A stretch of DNA of 64,000 nucleotides from Anaspis maculata (Eukaryota > Arthropoda > Insecta > Coleoptera > Scraptiidae). Shown here piece after piece: positions 23,613 to 34,630 of the stretch (its first letter is position 1; each line of letters opens with the position of its first letter). The DNA is taken from the NCBI GenBank assembly GCA_949128115.1, contig OX421964.1, forward strand, positions 12,176,892 to 12,240,891, written 5' to 3'. The translations under genes were made by a program, and so were the position numbers. The notes beneath the pieces are model-generated. The model worked only from the letters and a program-made list of their open reading frames with translations, ran no database searches and was not told the origin of the DNA.

Positions 23613-24410
23613 TTTCGAAAGTTTTTTTGTTCTATTGAATAATGTTGAATGAAATTGATGTGAGCATCTTCATTTGCCATTCCGTTTCGTTTTGGGGCTC
23701 ACACTGTCGGCCCTACCTGGCCGCCGTCAAGATATCTGAAATCGAAGGAGGCCGGGTTTTGGTGTATTCAACGACAGTAACACGTTTCTGCGCCCCCTAG
23801 TCGCATATCCACGCGTGACTGACAAGGCCAGTATTTCAATATTTTGATATCAGATTGATAAGCAACATAACCTTACTTTTTGACAAGCCAGTTCCACACT
23901 AGACAAAAAGGCGGCAAGCCTACAATGCTGAACTAGAATGAACTATTAGACTGTAGTTCTACTGAGCTAGAAAATGTTTTTTTTTGTTTCAACTCCAAAA
24001 TTAATTTAATTTTTTGCTTTTTTTTTGTGAAAGTACTTACTTTTCGATGCTCTACAATCTTCCAAAATATTGACTACAAAAAAAGTGTCAACACCTGTAT
24101 AGTAAATGGGTAATTAGTACACACCCATAGCTGATATTTTTTATTCGTAATTCTGCCCTGCTACCAATAATTTACCAACATCTTTTAAAATAACCAAACT
24201 AGAGGGGACCACCCTTTGACCTTTCATTACTTCGAAAATAAATCACCTAGAGCCCCAAGGATAAAAATGGGGGGGGGGCTTCAATATCTCAAAAATTCAA
24301 GAAGCTTGAAGTTGAAGCTATAGATGAAGCTGTATTACAGTACACAATTTCTTGTACAATTCAATGAACAATCTGTCAAACAATCAAGTTCATTGTTTTC
24401 TTTTACACTA

Positions 24411-25418
24411 TTTATCCAATCCTATCGAATAATGCACGCATTATCACGCGCATACATGCCTGCATTTTTCAATAAGACTGGATAGATTATAGTATTCTAC
24501 TCGTGGGTAATGGCTATTACTCATTCGGATGCTTTACGACACTCGCCAAGGCTCGTGTCTGCAAACTGCATCCTCATGAGTAAGAAGCAATCATTACCCG
24601 CTTGTTGAATAATATGCTAATATTGGCCTAGGTCAATACCCCAGTGAATAATAGTATATTATTCCATGAGCATATAATGATAGTTAACAGCCAACCTGCA
24701 GTCAACACAAGCCGACTTCGGTTGAGACTTTTCTGGTAGTAGATTCAGGACCACTGATTTCGCCACTTCTAAAATTTCTGGAGGTTCATACTCTGCGATT
24801 TCGTAAAAATCATTCTGGTTTCGTGAATGTAGCAAAATAAATATTTACAGTGACAGGTACCTGATAAATTTTACTTGACATATGACTAAAAATCAAGTCA
24901 TCTCATAAGCCTCCTTGATATGTTACACTTACGGAAATTGCCACTTGTGGTTGGCTGCAGCCATTGGGTTATGAGCCCATAACTCACGGGGCGGGACTTT
25001 GGCAGTGAGTTATGAATGTCATTAATTAATCAGAAACGCATAGTCAATGAGCGGTGCGGAGGAGCGGTGGTAGCCGAGTGGTACAGGTAATGGCAAGCCA
25101 AACCATTCGCGCTGCCCTGTGTGGGTTCGAATCCTACTTCATCCATGGATATTTTGTGCTGTCCCCGAGGTTGCATGGTAGAGCAGCTTATAGCTGAATG
25201 CCGCCTCGTAAAATAAGACAATTAAATAAAATAAATAAATAAAATATCAGAATTATTTAATAGGAGCAGATAATAAACAAGCGGGTAATGATTGCTTCGT
25301 ACTCATGAGGATGTAGTTTGCCGACACGAGCCCTAGCCAGTGTCGTAAACCATCCGAATGAGTAATAGCCATTACCCGCGAATATAACACTATGCTTTAT
25401 CCAGTCTTATTGAAAAAT
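24411..25418. mobile_element. Inverted-repeat element (~140-bp arms) carrying a SINE
   Basis: The left arm 24466-24607 (TTCAATAAGACTGGATA...CATTACCCGCTTGTT) is mirrored by 25276-25418. The left outer part AATGCACGCATTATCACGCG also occurs at 36880, where a deleted third copy is found. The middle holds a tRNA-derived SINE at about 25060-25250. No protein is encoded. Confidence 0.75.
25058..25250 (+). mobile_element. tRNA-derived SINE
   Basis: The head has a pol III A box (TGGTAGCCGAGTGGTACAGG at about 25068) and a B box (GGTTCGAATCC at about 25126). It is followed by a tRNA-unrelated body and an AAATAAAT-rich tail. The A/B boxes resemble a class-II tRNA (Leu/Ser type). The minus-strand frame reading GFEPT is the familiar artefact of translating a B box. 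Confidence 0.85.
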
Positions 25419-27052
25419 CAGTTCAGTAGAAAAAAAAAAAAAAAAAATCTCTAGCATCAAAAAAGGAAATAGAAATTCAGCTCATCACAGTCCACCTGTT
25501 CAAATCGAGTGAAAGAGCGCGCGAAAAGCTGTACCGGGTTGCCGTGAACGTCGGGGGAACAGTCAACGTGACTCAATCAACATCAATATTTGCTATTTGG
25601 GAGTTTAAAACGATGCTGCCGCACAAATAATCGGGTCTGAGCAGGATAAATCTCCCAGAGGTCCCAGAGACCATGATGCGGACCTGGTTCATAATTTCTG
25701 TCGGAGAAATGGCGATTTTTTGAAGACTTGTAAAAAGCTCCTGCTTGTCAACCTACACAGGCGAAGAAGATTTACTTTGCTCAAGTTTTAAGAGGAGCAC
25801 CATCTGAAATAATCGGTATTTCACCTTGGTACATTGAAACGTGCGTGCAGGTTGTCCAAATCATCGTCCTTTTATTGGTGTGCAACACTTTGTCTCATAG
25901 CTTGTGACCATAAACCTGACCGAGTCACTTAATTTCTCTGCAGTTGCCATCTGGGAGGCGCAGTTATTTTTTGGCGAAGTAGGAATGGAGATGTTGGGGC
26001 AGCCCTTGAAAATACATCACTTGGACGACACTTCCACGTGAGAACCGGGGAAAACGGCAAAACAAAACAGGAGAGACACACGCACAGAGTCTGGCGAAGA
26101 CGTCATGTAGACATGTAACCTCAAGAAATGAACAGAATTTGACATGGAAATTGTCGGACAACCCTTCGTGAATCTACGATGCATAATTGCCAGATTCATT
26201 GTGAACTGCCACCACAAACAGATAATGTAGTTGTTTCCTGCTGATATATAAATTCCACAATATACAAAAAGATGCTGCATTGTGTTGTTTTGTTTTTTTT
26301 TCCGTCATTTTTAATCACAGCTAGTAAATATTTATGGGCAGATACAACATGACAACAACGGTCATTGCATATGACAAGATGACCTACCTAATGCGCAAGC
26401 GCGGTACAGGTTTTTGACGTCATCAATCTTCTAGTTCAAACTCCACCTGTTGCTGCCCAAAATTGCAACATTTTATTCTGAAAAAAGTAAGGACTTTTGA
26501 CATGAAATATTTTCATACCTGTGTAGTGATCTGTTTGTACTTTCTTTTGAACAAATAGAAACAAAAAGTGGTATAAGACCCCATTGTGCTTTTTTCATGA
26601 AATACACGAGAATCATTCAAAAAATGGTTATAAAAAAGCCCCCCCCCCCAGCTCTTCCTGGGTGATGGCCTACAATGCCTCCCGCCTTAAAAACTTCTAT
26701 ATGGATGATAGGACACAAATATAGCTTGACCCCGCTTTTGATTCAAGTGCACAAAGCATCACATGAAAATGTTGGAAAAATTGTTTCGAGCGGAAAAAAA
26801 TTCAAACAGAATACGACAAGTCGAACTTTTTTTTTCATACAGCATGTCTCAAAAGTATCGCATTCCGAGTCCAGGGCGGTACGGAGTTCACTCAAGAAAT
26901 ATTAGAAAAAAAATTCAATAGAAAAATGAAAAATGTTCTGTGGCGCTTTTGGAGAACAATGCCTTTTCAAGATTTAATAATAACTCTGTATTCGCCCCGT
27001 GCGAAGTACAGAGTGGGGGTAACGAAACCGATCACAGCGCTTTATGTGGACA

Positions 27053-28042
27053 TATAATCAATTTCACGGCTATCTGCATTAGAGCAAGCTATGGAAAAAT
27101 TATTTTTTGTTGGTAGGAATGAGTAGGAATCCATAACCGTCGTCGTAGAAGGTTTGTGTAAATGTGGTATGTGAAAAGGCTAGGTCTTGTGGCATTTGTG
27201 GCAGATGTCACCCGTCGCGTGGTGTGATGCACGTCAAGTCAAAATGTTCAGTTTATTTGAGGAAAACAGATAAACACGTGTTCCTCGAAGTGTCAATTAG
27301 CTGGACACGGGTTGGTGGCTCTTTACTTGTGCTTTGGTAGTGGCGGCCAGTGAGCCAGTGTGTTAAATGACGCCCACAGATGATGACGCCAAAGGAAGTC
27401 AGCGGTAGCACCAAAGGGAAGTAAGACTGATAGTAGGAAGTACATACTACGTGCTCTACAACACTAAAACAGCATACAAGCCAGAAGAAGATGAAGAAGG
27501 GAATACATACATGAAATGGTCAATAATTTCATGTTGAGAAGATCTTCCAACACAGAGTGCACTCACGCGTCGTGCCGTCGTGTCTCGACTGTCTTGTCTT
27601 GTACAGTGCAACTCCATAAATCAATGTCCATGGAAGCGAATTTTCTCAACCTCACTGGGGCCACTGGACAGGCATTTTCAATAATTTTTCTTTCCTTTAG
27701 TGCTGCCGCTGACTTCCTTTGGCGTCATTTTATACACTGGCTCACTGGCCGCCACTACCAGAGCACAAGCAAAGACCCACCAACCCGTGAAGACGGTTTC
27801 TAGCAAATTTACACTCCGAGGAACACGTTTTTATCTGTTTTCCCCAATAAAACTAAACATTTTGACTTGATGTGCATCACACCGCGCGACGGGTGACATC
27901 TGCCACAATACCTAACCTTTTCACATACCACATTTACACAAACTATCTGCGACGACGGTTATGGATTCCTACTCATTCCTACCAACAAAAAATAATTTTT
28001 CCATAGCTTGCTCTAATGCAGATAGCCGTGAAATTGATTATA
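27053..28042. mobile_element. Foldback palindrome 3 (~370-bp arms)
   Basis: TATAATCAATTTCACGGCTA at the left is mirrored at the right end. The arms continue through GGTAGGAATGAGTAGGAATC, TCACCCGTCGCG and GGCCAGTGAGCCAGTGTG to about 27420/27675. The loop (about 27425-27670) contains a unique stretch. The 95-residue frame at 27516-27803 spans loop and arm and has no motif I recognise. Confidence 0.85.
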
Positions 28043-28689
28043 AAGAGCAACATTGATGGCTCGGCACTGCGTGATTGGGCTGTCAATTTTCTGATGTTTG
28101 ATGTCATTTATGTCAATTTGACAGTGGAAATAATTGAAATAATTGACAACCAACTGTCACAACAGATGCCACGTGGTTGACTGACAGTTTGTCAATGACA
28201 AAGTCTATGTTGACAAAGCACTTAACCACAAAATAATGACAGTTCAGGCCAGTGATCTGTCATTTATGACAGTTCAGCCATCTGTAATTTATGACATGAG
28301 TGACGTTTTGCGCCTACAAAGTTGCGGACGCCAGGTGACGCTGGCGTCGTGCACGGTGCGAATAATAAATGAAGGTTCAGTGCACACCTGGTGCTTGAAA
28401 ATTTTTACTGATTAGTCCATCACAAACAGTTCTGCAAAATCATCTCAAACTGCGCTTTTTTTGGAGCGAAGAGCTTGGCATTTTTTAACTTGAAGCATCG
28501 AAAAATCAAACTTGGGGTTGCGAATAATTTTCTCAGCTGTCAAATGTCACAAGCTGCTTTGATTTGTTCATTGGGGAAACTGAAAACAGGTGGTAAGTTA
28601 CGCAACTTTCCAATAAAATAGACAAAAGAATAAACATTTTTTTAAATTGAACGTGGTATCCAAAAATATTAATAATTTGAAAAAATAGC

Positions 28690-29008
28690 TAGGGGGGGGG
28701 AGAATGAGGACATCCTTCCGAGCATCCTTCCATTATCTACGCTCGTGATTTTTTTTCCGAATACTATTGTTCGATAGAGATCTATTTCAGTAAACTTTGG
28801 CCCGAATTGCAACAAAATTGGTTAAATGGTTCAAAAGTTATGTCACGAAAACAACTTGAATTTAACTTGATTTTAAAAATTCAACTTGAACACCCGGTAA
28901 CTTTTTCAACAGAGCATTTTAGGTCATCGAAAGTATTTTCTCCTGGTCCAATTTTGATAGGGAATCTCCTCTAGAAATTTGTAACCGTAATTGCGAAAAC
29001 ACCCTGTA
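28690..29008. repeat. One-arm relic of CAGGGTG-end family
   Basis: AACTTTGGCCCGAATTGCAA..TTGGTTAAATGGTTCAAAAG and the end AAACACCCTGTA match the right arm of the 42.6-44.4 kb element in order. Confidence 0.6.
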
Positions 29009-29257
29009 TTTCATATTTGGAAACTCAACAACAATATCTCTCAGGTAACTAGAATCACACTTGAGGTGAACGTACTATACCACTCGTCGCTCACTCGCTC
29101 TTTCTTGCTCTTTCTTTCTCACACACTCACATCCGCAATTACGATCATATTCAGTTCATTTGATCTGAGCCAGGGATGAGTGCGTCATATCACTGGTTGA
29201 AATATGAATCAATCGCGTGCGTTCAATGTGGCCAATAGGTCACGGGAACAAAATGAC

Positions 29258-29378
29258 ACCTTGGCACCCGCGATGGCGACACTGCAAGTAACGCCTGACT
29301 GGGCAACCGCGCAGTGAGCATTCGTTCCGATGTTGAACTGAAGACGCTCGCGCCAGCGCATGATGGGGGTGCCAAGGT
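29258..29378. mobile_element. Short TIR element
   Basis: A perfect 12-bp inverted pair ACCTTGGCACCC/GGGTGCCAAGGT bounds 121 bp of GC-rich DNA. It could be a MITE. No target duplication is obvious. Confidence 0.45.
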
Positions 29379-29478
29379 ACCGCTGTAGAAATTCGTTTGT
29401 TTTTTACATTACTCAGTCAAATCTTGAGTTTAGCACAATTATATTTTTGATAAAGCGACAATTGTTCAATAAATTATC

Positions 29479-30870
29479 TACACAGATGTCCGAGATATCC
29501 GGAAACTTCAGCAACCGATAGAGAATTGAAAAATAAGGGGACTTTGTTCAGAAAAAAATATTTTCAAAAATGAAAAATAACGGAGATATAGCCTTCCAAA
29601 GTTAGTTCCAAAAAAACATATTTTCAAAATAACTCTTACACCATTCAACAGATTTTGTCCGAATTTGACACAGGTGATCCTACGATACACTTACATCAGG
29701 AGCTCAAGATGACTTTTTCTAAATGACCTCCCCAGTGGCGTAGATATTGGGAGGTTCACCCCTAATACCTCCCTATTTTCTACGCCAATGAACATTTTGA
29801 AAAAGCGACCCAAAATGTTGATTCTGCATTCAATTCCAAACAAAAAGTTACCAATGGTAAATTTTGATTCGAGGCTTCGTTTCTGAGATATTTGAGTTTG
29901 AAAAGTTCAAACACAATTACGAACCAAAATCATTTTTATTACTAAAAATTCTATTTTCTATGTCACTCAGGATATTTCTCCCAAAATTGGATCGGTGATG
30001 CTTAAATACTTAGCTCCATGAGAAAAACTATTACTTTGATCAAAACAGTCCAGTGGCGTAGATATTCGAGGAGCTGCTCATATTATCCTCCCTATTTTCT
30101 ACGCCAATGAAGATTTTGAGAAAACGATCCAAATTGTTTTTGCATTCAATTCTCAAGAAAAAGTTACTTTTGTTGAATTTTGATTTGAGGCTTCGTTTTC
30201 GAGATATTTGAGTTTGAAAATTCCAAAAACAGTCCAGTGGCGTAGATATTGGAGGAGTCACTCATATTATCGCCCTTATTTTCTACGCCAATGAATATTT
30301 TGAGGAAGCAATCCAAGTTATTGTTTCATTTAATTCAAAAGAAAAAGTTACTCTTGGTAAATTTTGATTTGAGGCTTCGTTAGCCTAGTAAATAGAATTT
30401 TTTGTAACAAAAATGATTTCAATTTGTATTTGTGTTTGGAATTTCCAAACTCAAATATCTCAAAAACAAGGACTCAGATCAAAATTTACCAAGAGTAACT
30501 TTTTCCTTGGAATTGAACACAGAATCAAGAATTTGGGTCGCTTTTTCAAAATTTTGATTTGCGTGAAAAATAGAGGGGTTAATAGGGGTTAACCTCCCAA
30601 TATCTACGCCACTGCAGTCACTCGGGAAAAGACATCTCAAGCTATTGATATAAATGTATTGTGGGATCACCTGTATCAAATTTGGATAAAATCGGTTGAA
30701 CGGTGTAAGAGTTATTTCAGAAAAACGGTTTTTTGAATCCAACTTTGAAGGGCTATATCTTTGTTATTTTTCATTTTTGAAAACATTTTTCTTAAAATTT
30801 TTCTTGAAAACATTTTTTGATTCTCTATCGATCGCTGAAGTATCCGGATTTAAACCTCCGACACCCTGTA
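29479..30870. mobile_element. Long-TIR element of CAGGGTG-end family
   Basis: The left TACACAGATGTCCGAGATATC and right (complement) TACAGGGTGTCGGAGG ends lead into long mirrored arms. These share AAATAACGGAGATATAGCC, TTCAACAGATTTTGTCCGAA and CAGTGGCGTAGATATTGGGA with their mirror images near 30.6-30.8 kb. Inside lie direct ~185-bp repeats, each starting CAGTGGCGTAGATATT (29.73, 30.05 and 30.23 kb). TA at both tips fits mariner-type targeting. No transposase remains. Confidence 0.7.
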
Positions 30871-31310
30871 TAACTTATTACAACTAAAGAAAATTGTGTC
30901 AATAAGTAGTAGTGAAAATAACACTACACCATATACCCATCTTTAGGGCGCCATTTTTGCTCCCGCGACCTGTATCAACCACGTTTTAGGGCTCTGGGAC
31001 TTGCCATGACAACAGCGCAAAACAAGCCGTTTCAACCAATCAGGTCAGTGTTCTTGGCAATTTGAAGCGCCGCAACTTTGCGCCACCTGGCCGGTAACTA
31101 AGCCCTTGAGATTCGTTCGAACACAGCCCTAACCGACCACTGCACATATCTACAGTTGAAAGCAATAGCGTAAGTAGTGATTTCTCAGTCAATTATTAGG
31201 CATTTCATTTTCTACTTGAAAACTCATTCGTGCGAGTGCTCTGGCGCTTTCGTCGTGTGTCGCAGCTTGCTTGAAACACGTCTCTTGAAGGTCGAGAAAG
31301 GGCGACTTAC

Positions 31311-31552
31311 ATTTTTCTTGATGTAGCCGCGAATTTCTTCCGGAGCGGCCAGCCACCTCTGTTGGCACAGCTGCTTGATGGTCGGGTCTTTGGAAGTGAG
31401 CTGGTTCTTCAGCTGCAACCCGGCTGCCATCCGGGCCACCGGACTGTTGCCACCGTGCCTCAGGATGTCCGACAGGGCCTTGATGAACTCCAAGATGTTG
31501 GCCGAGGCCGCCTGCTCCAGAAACGACGACGCCTGCTCGAGCTCATTCTTGT
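31311..31552 (-). CDS. Importin subunit beta-1, exon 2
   Basis: This 242-nt exon encodes residues 25-105. The acceptor is GTTCGCAG|AC and the donor is AAAAAT|GTAAGT. The opening Asp is split with exon 1. Sequence: DKNELEQASSFLEQAASANI, then FIKALSDILRHGGNSPVARM, AAGLQLKNQLTSKDPTIKQL and CQQRWLAAPEEIRGYIKKN. This is the importin N-terminal (IBN) domain that binds RanGTP. AAGLQLKN.LTSKDP and QQRWLA are near-invariant in the family. Confidence 0.97.
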
Positions 31553-31599
31553 CTGCGAACACAGCAACAAAGATCAAATTAGCGGCCGCGAGTTGCTCG

Positions 31600-32620
31600 G
31601 GTAATTGGCGGAAAATCCCCTCGGAAAATTTCTTTTTTTCGCAAGGATAATGACCTCGACAGATAGTGAGGTTATGTCGGTTGGAATTCCGTGTAGCAAG
31701 CCAATTTTCGGCGGGGAATTGTGCAAGCGGCGGGTGAACGAAATGGAAATGAAAATCGGGAACGGGATGGCGCGTGGGAGATCAAGGGGGCTGTTTCGGG
31801 GGGGTGCTTGGATCGGCCCCAGCTGTCAATCGATCGCTTCGATTGTACTCGTGGAAAACTGGTGATGGCTGGAATCCGGGACGAAATTACGCGCAATTGA
31901 TGGTTGAACACGGCTCGGGGGGGCTTCGAAGCGCCGAAATGCCTGAAATCCGGCTTCCCGACGGGGCCCCTTTTCCAGAACTCAACTGAGGGTGACTCAC
32001 CTGGCGATACGGTTTTCTCGAGAACCTGGATCAGCTGCAACGTATCCGTGTGGGTGTACGCCGTGGGCTGCATGTTTCTTCCGTTCAGTTTTTCGCACTG
32101 TTTTCCTCAATAGAACGCACCTTCGAACCTGGCGATTTTTGGCAAATCCACCCGGCTAACACCACATGTAAGACGGATCAAAAACTGGCAGTCAGGAAGG
32201 CCGGATTCCTACGCGGCGCGGTTGTGAAACGGACACGGGTCGGTCGGCCGACGACGACGTCGTTATTTCGAATTGATCCTCCCGGAAGGGAACTGCGACG
32301 CGAAAGTCGTTTCAGCGCTGCGGGGCGGTTCGACGGGTTCGCGACGGCGACGGTAATTTGACGATCGAAGACAAAGAAGCGGCGATAAGGGCTGATAAAA
32401 AGCGGATCTACTTTTTGCGATGACGTCGGAATGACCGTTGGTGCGATTTGGCAGTGCGCGGGAACTGCCGATTGCAGGGAGCTGCGGCGCGGAGCGCGTC
32501 GGTTGGAGGGTCGGGCGATAGGTGGCGCGGGAGCGGCAATTTTGACACGGCCGTCGGTATTTGGCGCCAAACTTGAACTCGATAGATCCATGGATTGTAG
32601 GGAGGTTCTGAAATAGAAAT
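31600..32620 (-). promoter_or_regulatory. GC/CpG-rich 5' region of importin beta-1
   Basis: Base composition rises sharply, with many CpG (for example GGTCGGTCGGCCGACGACGA near 32240), against an AT-rich background. It spans intron 1 (31553-32000), exon 1 and about 550 bp upstream. This is the expected position of a CpG-type housekeeping promoter and 5' UTR. A possible 3' splice site, TATTTCTATTTCAG| at about 32609, suggests a non-coding upstream exon. No TATA box is evident. A 137-residue frame at 32178-32591 is unrecognised and probably UTR. Confidence 0.5.
32001..32073 (-). CDS. Importin subunit beta-1, exon 1 (start)
   Basis: The first coding exon has 73 nt with donor CGCCAG|GTGAGT. It encodes MQPTAYTHTDTLQLIQVLEK and then TVSP, leading into the split Asp of exon 2. 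..LIQVLEKTVSP aligns with the conserved N terminus of animal importin beta-1, but the Met is about 11 residues upstream of the usual start. I chose this ATG because it is the first in the frame and no in-frame Met lies closer to the conserved part. The gene symbol would be the organism's KPNB1/Ketel orthologue. Confidence 0.9.
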
Positions 32621-33001
32621 AAAAAATCGAGTAAAAAATTTATATGATTGTGATTATTATTCTTGGTTTTCATGGAAACTATAACGGAGATAGCGAGTGA
32701 AAATGAAACCCAGGCAGATTTTTTGTATACCAAGAATACAAGGTGAATCATTAGTGAGAGATCGGAGCACTGCGCTTTAACCGTTCATGATAAAAATCTT
32801 ATTCAAACGCCACTTCGCATCGTTCGTCATTCTGCATCACCTAGAAATATTCTGGACTATACAGGTGTATGAAGCGCCGTTTGTGTCGAAAATAAATTAG
32901 TATTATAACAGGGGAGAAGTTTAGATTTCAAGGTGAAAAGATAATATTTGATCGGAAAAAGTTTACATTTACATGTGAAACTCTTTATTTACATGTGTAA
33001 A

Positions 33002-33169
33002 AAGGTGCGTTCAGTCAGCTTATTTAGCCGCAAGTTTTAATTTGAGTCGCAAGCGCAGAGACGCCCATTGGCTCTTATGAACCAGCCTCCTCAGAACAGC
33101 CAATGAGCGATGCAGCGCTTACGACTAAAATTAAAACTTGCGACTAAATAGGCTGACTGAACGCACCTT
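33002..33169. mobile_element. MITE with AAGGTGCGTTCAGTCAGC ends, copy 2
   Basis: The 168-bp length and termini are the same as the inner copy at 4092-4259. The interior is in reverse orientation (GCCCATTGGCTCTTATGAAC..CAGCCAATGAGCGATG). Such close similarity implies relatively recent activity of the family. Confidence 0.9.
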
Positions 33170-33568
33170 AACTATATTTATTTCAATTCAACAGGTGGAC
33201 CCGAGGGTGGACCGTTCAAGATAGAAAAAAGATGTAAGAGAAAAGTCGAGAAAAGTGTTATACATATATAGGTACCTATGCAATGAGACCTGCTCCTCTA
33301 TGACCACAAATTATTTTCAGCTATAGCTGAAGGGGTGCATACCCAATACATGCGGTGTTCCATTTTGACGAGATGAACAAAAACGTATTTTTTTTTAATG
33401 GAACCTATTTTTTTTGCTTCTTTCGTGTTCAGCTTTTTGAGCTGTCTCATTAATGCCTGTTTCTTTGTTTTTTAATTATGCGGCAGTGCTAGGTACGTCG
33501 TACCTACCTCGGTACCTACCTACCAAATAAAAATTGGAAAAATCGAAAAAACGCATTCTCAGAATTTA

Positions 33569-34210
33569 CTTAAGAGTCCTCTGTACGCTCAGAGTGGCTC
33601 CCACTAAAATGCTTCTAAATCGAAGCCGGTGATTATCTTTGAACTGGCATTTGGAGATTCCACTTCATATCTCTATATAAACATGTTAACGGAAAAAAGT
33701 CCGAGAAAAACCGATCACAGCCGAAGATAGTCAAATCTTACGCGCGCCACCCTGGGGCCTTTATTTGACTTGAAACAATAATCATTTTTTTAGGGTGGAC
33801 TGTCAACAGTATTCTGCACAATCGTACCGGGAGGTTTTTCAGTAAAAAAATTCCAGCTGAAGATATGGAGCTCCAAATTTTTGAGCATTTTTTAAACAAT
33901 TTTTACAGCCAAATAACTTCGGCTCCAGATATTTTATTGAAAAATCACCCGGTACGTTGATGCAGAATACTGTAGAGAGTCCACCTTGGGGAAAAGAATT
34001 TTCTTCCAAGTCAAATAAAGGCCCTAGGATGGCGCCCGTAAAATTTGACTATCTTTGGCTGTGATCGGCTTTTCTCGGATTTTTTCCCTTTCACATGTTT
34101 TTATGGAGATATGAAGTATAATCAACAAATACCAGTTGAAACAGAATAACTGCCTTCGATTTAGAGGCCTTTTAGTCGGAGCTGCTTTAAGCGTACAGAG
34201 GACTCTTAAG
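33569..34210. mobile_element. Foldback palindrome 4 (642 bp)
   Basis: CTTAAGAGTCCTCTGTACGC starts the left arm and its complement ends the right arm. CCGATCACAGCCGAAGATAG, GCCTTTATTTGACTTG and ACAGTATTCTGCA are mirrored around a centre near 33889. It is almost entirely arm, with a loop below 60 bp. Confidence 0.85.
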
Positions 34211-34630
34211 ACTAGATACAGCTTAATGTCAAAAAGTTGCGATTTCATGATGAACAGGGCGTTCACAAAAAAATCTACTCAACTTCATAATTCTTAAAGT
34301 AGTACCTATACCTACCTAACTAATTTCCGAGCAAATTTTTTTCAGTTGACATATACCTACCTCGAGACCTACCTGTAATTTTGAAACGCTACCCGATAGC
34401 GTTTTTTATTTTCCTTTTCATTTCTACTGGGGGTACCCTACCCTTCCTCAAACAATAATTTTCAAGATACCTAATAATCGGAAGTTTTCACATTTGCTAT
34501 TTATTTTGATTTCCATCAACTGAACCGGTTGTGATGAATGACAGATGAGCCAAAAAGTACGCAGCTGGTCAGTACCTAAGTCAGTCTGAATATTGTCGAA
34601 CGCAGAAGAATGGCTTTTATCCAATCCTAT

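Larger units (their letters stand above)
18892..31310. other. Importin-beta intron 2 (12.4 kb)
   Basis: This large intron is filled with mobile DNA: a Helitron-like element, mariner-like fragments, structured element copy B, a SINE within an inverted repeat, a foldback and a CAGGGTG-end element. The parts 18.9-20.25, 23.62-24.41, 25.43-27.05 and 28.05-28.68 kb contain no recognisable gene. A perfect short hairpin, GCCTCATG-GG-CATGAGGC, lies at about 20229-20246, just before the Helitron-like element. Confidence 0.7.

Noticed and set aside
25068..25140. Possible functional tRNA gene
   Set aside because: A and B boxes are present but the acceptor stem does not close and a SINE body with an A-rich tail follows.
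25030..25221. 63-residue minus-strand frame with GFEPT motif
   Set aside because: Known artefact of translating the B box and body of a tRNA-derived SINE.
32178..32591. 137-residue minus-strand frame upstream of importin beta
   Set aside because: Lies in the CpG-rich 5' region, is Arg/Pro/Ser-rich from base composition, and matches no family I know; more likely 5' UTR.
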